DNA from: Desulfonatronospira sp.
GTDB lineage: Bacteria > Desulfobacterota > Desulfovibrionia > Desulfovibrionales > Desulfonatronovibrionaceae
Direction of reading: 5' to 3'
NCBI GenBank assembly: GCA_003554505.1
Contig: PWGS01000077.1
Span: 1-18,879, forward strand
DNA length: 18,879 bases
Shown here: piece by piece, positions 12,880 through 18,879 of the stretch
Layout: each line of letters starts with the position of its first letter
Numbering within the stretch: position 1 is the stretch's first letter
Notes under the pieces: generated by a model
What the model saw: only the letters and a program-made list of their open reading frames with translations
Database searches by the model: none
What the model was told of the DNA's origin: nothing
Position numbers and translations under genes: made by a program

Positions 12880-13869
12880 ATGGAATACAAAGACTATTAC
12901 AAGATCCTGGGAGTGGATAAAAATGCTTCCCAGGAAGAGATCACCAAGGCCTATAAGAAACTGGCCAGAAAATATCATCCCGATTTGAACCCGGATGATT
13001 CTTCGGCTGAAGACAAGTTTAAAGACGTAAACGAAGCTTACGAAGTGCTCAAGGATCCTGAAAAGAGAAAGCATTACGATGCCCTGGGTGCCGACTGGCA
13101 GCACGGGCAGAATTTTCAGCCGCCGCCGGGTTATGAAAACGTACACTTTGAATTCCGCGGTGATCCCGGTGCAGGTCAGGGATTCGACATGGGCGGATTC
13201 AGTGATTTCTTTGAGTCTATTTTCAGGGGCTTCGGCGGTGCGGGCCAGGATTTCCGGGGCAGCGGCACCAGGGGGTTCAGGGGCGATCCTTTTTCCGGAG
13301 GGGGCTTTTCCTCCAAGGGACAGGACGCAGAGGCCACCCTGGAGCTGACCCTGGAAGAGGCCTACAAAGGCGGCAAAAAGAGCATTACTCTGCAGGAGCA
13401 GGTAATGGGCGCCGACGGCATGCCCCATGTGCAGAACAAGACCCTCAGCGTCAATGTGCCCAAGGGAATCAAGGACGGCAGCAAGATCCGTCTTTCAGGG
13501 CAGGGTTCGCCCGGACGCGGCCAGGGTGCTGCCGGGGATCTTTATCTCAAAGTGAGGATAGCCCCGCATCCCTATTTCAAGGTGGACGGCAACAATATTT
13601 TCTACGATCTGCCCCTTGCACCCTGGGAAGCTGCTCTGGGAGCCAAGATCCGTGTTCCCACCCTGGATGGAGATGTGGAAATTAATATTCCGGCCGGCAT
13701 CAGCAGCGGCCAGAAGATGCGCCTCAAGGGCCGCGGCCTTGGCCGGGGGGCTGCCAAGGGCGACCAGATGGTCAGAATAATGATAAAAGTCCCCAAACAA
13801 CTCACTGAAGAAGAAAAAGGCCTGTGGCAACAACTCTCGGAAAAATCAGGGTTTAACCCCAGGAATTAG
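12880..13869 (+). CDS. cbpA: CbpA-type DnaJ family co-chaperone
   Basis: This 329-residue co-chaperone stimulates DnaK ATPase and delivers substrates. An N-terminal J domain (about 4-70) with the invariant His-Pro-Asp at 33-35 (KYHPDLNP) precedes a Gly/Phe-rich region (about 85-150) and two C-terminal beta-domains (about 150-320). The CxxCxGxG zinc-finger repeats of DnaJ are absent, which makes it a class B / CbpA-like protein. The ATG at 12880 follows GAAGGGAG at good spacing; the GTG at 12841 would add 13 basic residues outside the J domain. It is followed 25 bases later by cbpM and then clpB, the arrangement known from Desulfovibrio genomes. No CIRCE operator is visible upstream. A TTGACT at 12791-12796 might belong to a promoter, but no good -10 partner is evident. 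Confidence 0.92.
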   Translation: MEYKDYYKILGVDKNASQEEITKAYKKLARKYHPDLNPDDSSAEDKFKDVNEAYEVLKDPEKRKHYDALGADWQHGQNFQPPPGYENVHFEFRGDPGAGQGFDMGGFSDFFESIFRGFGGAGQDFRGSGTRGFRGDPFSGGGFSSKGQDAEATLELTLEEAYKGGKKSITLQEQVMGADGMPHVQNKTLSVNVPKGIKDGSKIRLSGQGSPGRGQGAAGDLYLKVRIAPHPYFKVDGNNIFYDLPLAPWEAALGAKIRVPTLDGDVEINIPAGISSGQKMRLKGRGLGRGAAKGDQMVRIMIKVPKQLTEEEKGLWQQLSEKSGFNPRN

Positions 13870-13894
13870 AACAGGTTTTTTCATGGAGGAAAGC

Positions 13895-14212
13895 ATGTCC
13901 AGCTATATACAAACCCGAAGACAGGGAACTTTGATAAGGGCAAACCTGATACACTGGTCCCAGTTTGTGCAGCGTACCGGGGTCTGCCCCAGTATGCTGG
14001 GTGAACTCGTTGAGATGGGCTGGGTGGAGTCCATCTGCACTTCGCCTGATAGCTATCATTTCCCGGAAAAAGAAGTTTTCCGGGTACAGAAACTGGTCCG
14101 CCTGTGCCGGGACTTTGAGCTGCCGACCATCGGCGGGGTGCTCATCATTGACCTGCTGGACAGAATTGAGCAGCAGGATAAGGAGATCAGGCAACTCAGA
14201 AGATTAATATAG
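13895..14212 (+). CDS. cbpM: CbpM-like chaperone modulator (MerR-like)
   Basis: This 105-residue protein has a MerR-like winged-helix start (FVQRTGVCPSMLGELVEMGWVESI) and a C-terminal helical part (VQKLVRLCRDFELPTIGGVLIIDLLDRIEQQDKEIRQLRRLI) characteristic of CbpM. In E. coli CbpM binds the J domain of CbpA and limits its activity; Desulfovibrio-type relatives are usually annotated as MerR-family regulators, so a DNA-binding role remains possible. GGAGGA at 13885-13890 fixes the ATG at 13895. The ATG at 13883 overlaps that site. It lies between cbpA and clpB on the same strand. Confidence 0.85.
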   Translation: MSSYIQTRRQGTLIRANLIHWSQFVQRTGVCPSMLGELVEMGWVESICTSPDSYHFPEKEVFRVQKLVRLCRDFELPTIGGVLIIDLLDRIEQQDKEIRQLRRLI

Positions 14213-14257
14213 TTTTCATCCGGAAACGGTTCTTTTCCTCGTTTCCGGAAAGAAAAC
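14212..14257. repeat. extended hairpin between cbpM and clpB
   Basis: TCCGGAAACG (14219-14228) and CGTTTCCGGA (14240-14249) pair perfectly, and flanking GTTTTC/GAAAAC extend the stem with a small bulge. No T tract follows. The first 14 bases (AGTTTTCATCCGGA, from 14211) are identical to the left end of the 289-bp inverted-repeat element after clpB (16934-16947). Confidence 0.75.
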
Positions 14258-14270
14258 CATCAGTTTCAGC

Positions 14271-14295
14271 ATCCGGCAATAAGGAATTGCCGGAT
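14271..14295. repeat. second hairpin before clpB
   Basis: ATCCGGCAAT (14271-14280) and ATTGCCGGAT (14286-14295) form a perfect 10-bp stem with a 5-base loop, 16 bases before the clpB ribosome binding site. With the preceding hairpin it could attenuate, protect or process the message and so set clpB output relative to cbpA-cbpM. Confidence 0.75.
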
Positions 14296-14324
14296 GGTAA
14301 CTATAATAGTTTGGAGGAACAATC

Positions 14325-16931
14325 ATGGATATAAATAAATTTACCCAGAAATCCCAGGAAGCCATATCAGCTGCCCAGGAAGTAGCCATGCGCCTGGGAC
14401 ATCAGCAGGTTGAGGTGGAGCACCTGTTCAAGTCTCTGCTGGAGCAGGAGCAGGGGCTTGTCCCCAGGATCCTGCAGCAGGCGGGATACAACCCCGGCTC
14501 CATCAGCGCCTTACTGGACAAGCAGCTGGAAAAGCTGCCTCGGGTGAGCGGTCCTGGGAGCCAGCCTGGACAGATATACGTGACCCAGAGGCTGAATTCG
14601 CTTCTGCTCAAGGCCAAGGATATGGCCAAAAGCATGCAGGACGAATATGTAAGCGTGGAGCATATACTTTTGTCCATCCTGGATGAGTCCCCTTCAACCG
14701 GGTCGGGCAAGGTTGTTGCCGAGTACAAGATAGACAAGAACAAGGTGCTGTCGGCTCTCACCAGCGTCAGGGGCAGCCAGAGGGTGACTTCGGCTTCCCC
14801 GGAGGAAACATATGATGCCCTGAAAAAATACGGCCGGGACCTGGTGGAAGAGGCCCAGGAAGGCAAGCTGGATCCGGTTATAGGTCGAGACAGCGAGATA
14901 CGCCGGTGCATAAGGATACTGTCCAGGCGGACCAAGAACAACCCGGTGCTCATCGGTGAAGCCGGGGTGGGCAAGACGGCCATTGCCGAGGGCCTGGCTC
15001 AGAGGATCCTTAACCGGGACGTGCCCGAGGGGCTCAAAGATAAGACCATCTTCGCCCTGGACATGGGGGCCCTTATAGCCGGGGCCAAGTACAGGGGGGA
15101 GTTTGAAGAGCGCCTCAAGGCCGTTCTCAAGGAGGTACAGCAGTCCGAAGGCCGGATTCTGCTTTTTATCGATGAGATCCACACCATTGTGGGCGCCGGC
15201 AAAACCGAAGGTTCCATGGATGCCGGAAACCTCTTAAAGCCCATGCTGGCTCGAGGGGAACTGCACTGCATAGGTGCCACCACCATTGATGAATACCGCA
15301 AGAATATCGAAAAAGACCCGGCCCTGGAACGGCGCTTTCAGCCGGTCATGGTGGACGAGCCCAGCGTGGAGGATACAGTATCCATTCTGCGTGGTCTCAG
15401 GGAACGTTTTGAAGTACACCACGGTGTACGCATCAGCGACGGCTCCCTGGTTTCAGCAGCCACTCTCTCGCATCGGTATATATCGGATCGTTTCCTCCCG
15501 GACAAGGCAATTGACCTGATAGACGAGTCCGCGGCCAAGATCCGCAGCGAAATCGATTCCCTGCCCACGGAGCTGGACGAGATAAACCGCAAGATCATGC
15601 AGCTGGAAATCGAGCAGGAGGCACTGAAAAGGGAGAAGGATGAGGCCTCCAGGGAAAGACTGGACAAGCTGGGAAAAGAGCTTGCGGATTTAAAGGAAGA
15701 GCAGTCCAGGCTGAGGAGCAGATGGGAGCACGAAAAAGAATCCATCAACTCCCTGCGTTCTCTGAAGGAAGATATAGAACGCACCAAGCTGGAGATTGAA
15801 AACGCTGAAAGAGCTTATGACCTGAACAAGGCGGCGGAACTGCGCTACGGCAAGCTGCATCAGCTTGAAAAGGAACTTGCAGAGAAGGAATCCGCCATAA
15901 GCGGCGACAGTGACGAGGAGATGCTTTTAAAGGAAGAGGTGGGTCCTGACGATGTGGCTGAGATCATATCCAAGTGGACCGGCATTCCCGTGACCAGGCT
16001 GCTGGAAGGAGAACGTGAAAAGCTTCTCAAGCTTGCCGATATCCTGCATGAAAGGGTCATCGGCCAGGACGAGGCGGTGGACGCAGTGGCCGATGCAGTG
16101 CTGCGGGCAAGGTCGGGGCTGAAGGATCCAAACCGGCCCATCGGCTCGTTCCTGTTCCTGGGACCCACCGGCGTAGGCAAGACCGAGCTGACCAAGACCC
16201 TGGCCCTGAATCTGTTTGATACCGTGGAAAACATGATCCGCCTGGACATGTCGGAATATATGGAAAAGCACACTGTGGCCCGCATGATCGGTGCTCCTCC
16301 GGGATACGTGGGGTATGACGAGGGCGGTCAGCTTACCGAGGCTGTGCGGCGCAAGCCCTACAGCGTAATCCTTTTTGACGAGGTGGAAAAGGCACATGCA
16401 GACGTGTTCAACGTACTGCTGCAGATTATGGATGACGGCCGGCTCACTGACAGTCACGGTCGCACCGTGGACTTTAAAAACACAGTGGTCATTATGACCT
16501 CCAACCTGGGCTCGCAGTATCTTCTGGAGGGTATTACCCCGGACGGGCAGCTGCGAGAAGATGTCCGGGACCAGGTCATGAATACGGTAAAGTCACATTT
16601 CAGGCCGGAGTTTCTAAACCGTCTGGATGAGATCGTCATGTTCAAGCCTCTGCTTCTGGAAGAGATTGAGCAGATTATTGAACTTCTCCTGCAGCAGGTC
16701 CGGGATCGCCTCCAGGACCGCAAGATAGGCGTGCAGTTAAACGAGGCTGCCAGGCATTTCATTGCCAGAGAGGCTTATGACCCTGTCTACGGGGCCAGGC
16801 CCCTGCGCAGATATCTGCAGCAGCATGTGGAAACGCCCCTGGCCAAGGAGATCATTGCCGGCAGGCTTATGGACGGCCAGCAAGTCACCATAGACCTGGA
16901 GAACGACCAGTTAAGCATCAAGGCACAATAA
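14325..16931 (+). CDS. clpB: ATP-dependent disaggregase ClpB
   Basis: This 868-residue Hsp100 unfoldase extracts proteins from aggregates together with DnaK. The N domain (about 1-145) is followed by AAA+ module 1 with Walker A GEAGVGKT at 211-218 and Walker [11 protein letters not shown] long coiled-coil middle domain (about 405-530, with the [21 protein letters not shown] stretch typical of ClpB) distinguishes it from ClpA/ClpC. AAA+ module 2 has GPTGVGKT at 613-620, [18 protein letters not shown] and the [13 protein letters not shown] pore loop. There is no IGF/IGL ClpP-binding loop visible. Length compares with 857 for E. coli. ATG with GGAGG at about 14312-14316. It is the third gene of the cbpA-cbpM-clpB cluster, separated from cbpM by two hairpins. 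Confidence 0.98.
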   Translation: MDINKFTQKSQEAISAAQEVAMRLGHQQVEVEHLFKSLLEQEQGLVPRILQQAGYNPGSISALLDKQLEKLPRVSGPGSQPGQIYVTQRLNSLLLKAKDMAKSMQDEYVSVEHILLSILDESPSTGSGKVVAEYKIDKNKVLSALTSVRGSQRVTSASPEETYDALKKYGRDLVEEAQEGKLDPVIGRDSEIRRCIRILSRRTKNNPVLIGEAGVGKTAIAEGLAQRILNRDVPEGLKDKTIFALDMGALIAGAKYRGEFEERLKAVLKEVQQSEGRILLFIDEIHTIVGAGKTEGSMDAGNLLKPMLARGELHCIGATTIDEYRKNIEKDPALERRFQPVMVDEPSVEDTVSILRGLRERFEVHHGVRISDGSLVSAATLSHRYISDRFLPDKAIDLIDESAAKIRSEIDSLPTELDEINRKIMQLEIEQEALKREKDEASRERLDKLGKELADLKEEQSRLRSRWEHEKESINSLRSLKEDIERTKLEIENAERAYDLNKAAELRYGKLHQLEKELAEKESAISGDSDEEMLLKEEVGPDDVAEIISKWTGIPVTRLLEGEREKLLKLADILHERVIGQDEAVDAVADAVLRARSGLKDPNRPIGSFLFLGPTGVGKTELTKTLALNLFDTVENMIRLDMSEYMEKHTVARMIGAPPGYVGYDEGGQLTEAVRRKPYSVILFDEVEKAHADVFNVLLQIMDDGRLTDSHGRTVDFKNTVVIMTSNLGSQYLLEGITPDGQLREDVRDQVMNTVKSHFRPEFLNRLDEIVMFKPLLLEEIEQIIELLLQQVRDRLQDRKIGVQLNEAARHFIAREAYDPVYGARPLRRYLQQHVETPLAKEIIAGRLMDGQQVTIDLENDQLSIKAQ

Positions 16932-16933
16932 AG

Positions 16934-17222
16934 AGTTTTCATCCGGAGTAACTATTCACCAGGGTCCGGGGACTTCGCAAACAGGACGTAAAAACTCACT
17001 CCCAGGAAGCGTAAATCAAAACCTATACACGAGTTTTTAAGCCAGAATAACTTATATAACCTGCTCTAAATCAAGTTCAGTGTTTTACGGTTTTGATTAA
17101 CGCTTCCTACGTCGTTCAGACAGTTTACGCCCGGTTTGCGAAGCCCCCGGACCCTGGATATCAGCGGTGCGCATAGATTGACCAATTTTACCAGATGGTG
17201 AATAGTTACCCGGATGGAAACT
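16934..17222. repeat. 289-bp imperfect inverted-repeat element
   Basis: Three matched blocks face each other: 16934-16961 with 17196-17222 (26 of 28, one indel), 16962-16992 with 17124-17154 (28 of 31), and 17004-17023 with 17089-17108 (19 of 20). Right-arm bases 17155-17195 have no partner on the left. The 65-base core (17024-17088) is AT-rich and neither arm encodes a plausible protein. It reads as two inverted copies of a ~100-nt unit: a MITE-like or BIME-like repeat, or the ends of a deleted mobile element. This fills the gene-free spacer after clpB. Confidence 0.85.
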
Positions 17223-17238
17223 AAATACTGGACAAACC

Positions 17239-17280
17239 GGGCACAAAAAAGGCAGGTAAAGACCTGCCTTTTTTGTGCCC
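17239..17280. terminator. strong bidirectional intrinsic terminator hairpin
   Basis: A perfect 19-bp stem (17239-17257 with 17262-17280) closes on an AAAG loop. The inner GC-rich part GGCAGGT/ACCTGCC is followed by six T residues on the plus strand (17269-17274), and the mirror A run serves the minus strand. It should end clpB transcripts before the DUF1786 gene. Confidence 0.88.
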
Positions 17281-17339
17281 TTCATGTTTTCAGGGGGCCA
17301 GGTCTCGCACAGCAACATTTTCCACAGGGGTTTTGTGTT

Positions 17340-18386
17340 ATGGATCAGCCTGTACTCTGCCTGGATATTGGCAGCGGCACCCAGGACGTGCTTTACTATA
17401 TCCCGGGGCGCGAACTGGAGAACTGCCCCAAGTTCATCCTGCCTTCACCAGCAGTGATGGCGGGGCAGAGAATAGAAAAGCTGGGAAACGCCAACAAAAA
17501 TATTTACCTTTATGGACACAACATGGGCGGGGGGTTCGCCCGGGTTCTAAGGAAGCACCTGCAGGCAGGTCTACAGGCTGCTGTACACCCTGATGCCGCC
17601 TATGCCATGTCTGATTCCCCGGACAATGTCCGGGCCATGGGCATTGAGATAACTAAGAACTGCCCCCCGGGTTTTGCGCCGGTTTATCTATCGGATTATG
17701 ATCCAGGGTTCTGGCAGTCATACCTGGCTCAGGCCGGGCTGGAGTACCCGGAGATGATCCTGGCCGGGGCCCAGGATCACGGATTTCATCCCGGCGGCAG
17801 CAATCGCCTGGGGCGGTTCGAGATCTGGAGGAAGTTCCTGAGCCGGGAGCAGGGGGACCTTCAGAAACTTTTTTTTGACGTACCTCCGGAAGAAATGACC
17901 AGGCTTATAAGCCTGAAACAGTGCATGGGCGGGGGGCTGGTCTGCGATACAGGCGCGGCGGCCCTTCTGGGGGCCCTGTTTGTGCCTGAGGTGGAGGATC
18001 TGTCACAGCAGCAGGGGATCTGCGTGGTCAACGCCGGCAACAGCCATACCATAGCCTTCCTGGTATACAGAGGCCGGGTCATGGGGATATACGAACACCA
18101 TACCGGCATGCTGGATGGAGAAAAGCTGTGGGCCCAGCTTGAGAGGTTCCGGGCCGGAAGGCTGAGCAATGAAGAGGTTTTTGAGGACCGGGGGCATGGC
18201 TGCCGGGTGCTGGAGGAGGCCAAGGGCATGGATTTTGGTCCTGTTTTTCTGCTGGGGCCAAGGCGCAGGATACTGGAGGGATTTGAGGCACATTTTCTGT
18301 GCCCCGGGGGAGACATGATGCTGGCCGGATGTTTCGGCATGCTTAAGGGAGCAGCCTTGTTAAAAGGCCGGAAATTTAACGCTTGA
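17340..18386 (+). CDS. DUF1786 family protein (actin/Hsp70-fold, ASKHA-like)
   Basis: This 348-residue protein is of the DUF1786 family. It starts with LCLDIGSGTQDVLYY, a phosphate-1-like loop as in actin/sugar-kinase folds, then NCPKFILPSPA. It continues with GHNMGGGFARVLRKHL, MILAGAQDHGFHPGGSNR, CDTGAAALLGAL and ICVVNAGNSHTIAFLV (phosphate-2-like), and ends with a Gly-rich FLCPGGDMMLAGCFGMLKGA. It is probably a nucleotide-binding enzyme or activator; some relatives are annotated as pyruvate-formate-lyase-activating-like, without proof. The ATG at 17340 follows CAGGGG 9 bases upstream; a longer frame from 17214 would run through the terminator hairpin. The thioesterase gene starts 10 bases after its stop and hemC follows, so the three are probably one operon. 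Confidence 0.85.
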   Translation: MDQPVLCLDIGSGTQDVLYYIPGRELENCPKFILPSPAVMAGQRIEKLGNANKNIYLYGHNMGGGFARVLRKHLQAGLQAAVHPDAAYAMSDSPDNVRAMGIEITKNCPPGFAPVYLSDYDPGFWQSYLAQAGLEYPEMILAGAQDHGFHPGGSNRLGRFEIWRKFLSREQGDLQKLFFDVPPEEMTRLISLKQCMGGGLVCDTGAAALLGALFVPEVEDLSQQQGICVVNAGNSHTIAFLVYRGRVMGIYEHHTGMLDGEKLWAQLERFRAGRLSNEEVFEDRGHGCRVLEEAKGMDFGPVFLLGPRRRILEGFEAHFLCPGGDMMLAGCFGMLKGAALLKGRKFNA

Positions 18387-18396
18387 GGACAGTAGA

Positions 18397-18783
18397 ATGA
18401 ACAATTATACCCTTGTCAGGCCGGAACACCTGAATCACCATGGTTTTTTATTCGGGGGAGTGATGCTCAAGTGGGTGGACGAGTTTGCCTGGCTGGCCGC
18501 CAGCAAGGAATACCGCGGGTGCAAGCTGGTGACTATTGCCATGAATGAGATACGTTTTGCTGAGCAGGTGCCCAACGGATCCATCCTGCGTTTTAATATC
18601 GAATTCAGCAGCCAGGGCAACTCATCGGTGACCTATGATGTCAATGTCTATTCCGACAGGCCGGGAGGTGAGCGGGAAGTAAAGGTGTTTGCCAACAAAA
18701 TCACCTTTGTGCGGGTGGATTCCCTGGGGCACAAGATCCCGCTTCCTCCCAGAAACGATATTCAGGCCTGGACGGATGCATAA
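18397..18783 (+). CDS. acyl-CoA thioesterase, hotdog fold (YciA/BACH-like)
   Basis: This 128-residue protein is a single hotdog domain. HLNHHGFLFGGVMLKWVDEFA matches the family core (Asn, Gly-X-Leu-Phe-Gly-Gly, catalytic-type Asp28 on the central helix), followed by strands with ITFVRVDSLGHKIPLPP at the end. Relatives hydrolyse fatty acyl-CoA to free acid and CoA in the cytoplasm and usually act as hexamers; the chain-length preference cannot be read. GAGGA precedes the ATG. It is tightly spaced after the DUF1786 gene and 33 bases before hemC. Confidence 0.88.
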   Translation: MNNYTLVRPEHLNHHGFLFGGVMLKWVDEFAWLAASKEYRGCKLVTIAMNEIRFAEQVPNGSILRFNIEFSSQGNSSVTYDVNVYSDRPGGEREVKVFANKITFVRVDSLGHKIPLPPRNDIQAWTDA

Positions 18784-18816
18784 CCATCAACTCTATAACT
18801 AACGGGCTAAAGAGAC

Positions 18817-18879
18817 ATGAATAAGATTACCATAGCCACCCGAGGCAGCAAACTGGCTATGTGGCAGGCTGAACACATA
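18817..18879 (+). CDS. hemC: hydroxymethylbilane synthase (porphobilinogen deaminase), 5' part
   Basis: The last 21 codons read MNKITIATRGSKLAMWQAEH, the highly conserved N terminus of HemC ('I-A-T-R-x-S-x-L-A-x-W-Q-A'). The enzyme joins four porphobilinogens into hydroxymethylbilane for tetrapyrrole (haem, sirohaem) synthesis. The gene runs off the window edge. AAAGAG precedes the ATG. Confidence 0.92.
   Translation, partial: MNKITIATRGSKLAMWQAEHI

Noticed and set aside
14302..14307. TATAAT as a separate clpB promoter
   Set aside because: No -35 element at 16-18 bases, and the start point would leave almost no leader before the ribosome binding site.
14402..16762. Several long antisense open frames across clpB
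   Set aside because: They are mirror effects of a GC-biased, highly conserved coding sequence and show no start signals or family motifs.

Overview
The window looks like a chromosome segment from an anaerobic, sulfidic-habitat deltaproteobacterium, most likely Desulfovibrionales-like (Desulfobacterota). This is inference from gene content: a cbpA-cbpM-clpB chaperone cluster, a DUF2325 protein, short-form ThiC, a Thi4 with an active-site His (the free-sulfide-using type), a DUF1786 protein next to hemC, and sigma-54 signalling. Base composition is moderately GC-rich. There is no complete mobile element, CRISPR array or rRNA/tRNA gene.

Layout. (1) 1-4168, all minus strand: a sensor kinase and a sigma-54-dependent response regulator (TAATG overlap), then a two-gene operon for a secreted DUF4168 protein and a small Pro/Glu/Gly/Tyr repeat protein. 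The operon is preceded by a consensus sigma-54 promoter and a candidate enhancer site, and ends at a strong intrinsic terminator. The layout resembles a self-contained, Zra/Cpx-type envelope-response module. (2) 4496-5880, plus: an NfeD-like membrane protein and an SBF-like transporter. A 59-nt GC-rich imperfect palindrome follows, then a secreted Sel1-repeat protein. (3) 6641-7206: a decayed stretch with C-terminal fragments of a probable methyltransferase and a PIN-domain (VapC-like) protein. (4) 7207-8976, minus: an ACR3/SBF-family transporter, a possible decayed fragment, a DUF2325 protein and a 58-aa unknown protein.

(5) 9141-12760, plus: a thiamine section. thiC sits behind a TPP riboswitch whose downstream hairpin hides the Shine-Dalgarno sequence. 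A Fe/Mn superoxide dismutase gene follows, in which the fourth metal-binding His is replaced by Asn. thi4 comes last, behind a second TPP riboswitch that uses a transcription terminator. (6) 12880-16931: cbpA (DnaJ-like), cbpM and clpB, a proteostasis operon. (7) 16934-17222: a 289-bp imperfect inverted repeat made of two opposed copies of a ~100-nt unit, followed by a 19-bp perfect terminator hairpin. (8) 17340 to the end: DUF1786 actin-fold protein, hotdog acyl-CoA thioesterase, and the first 21 codons of hemC.

Most notable are the sigma-54 envelope module, the SOD with an altered metal site, the two neighbouring TPP riboswitches with different output mechanisms, and the inverted-repeat element whose motifs recur in other intergenic spaces.
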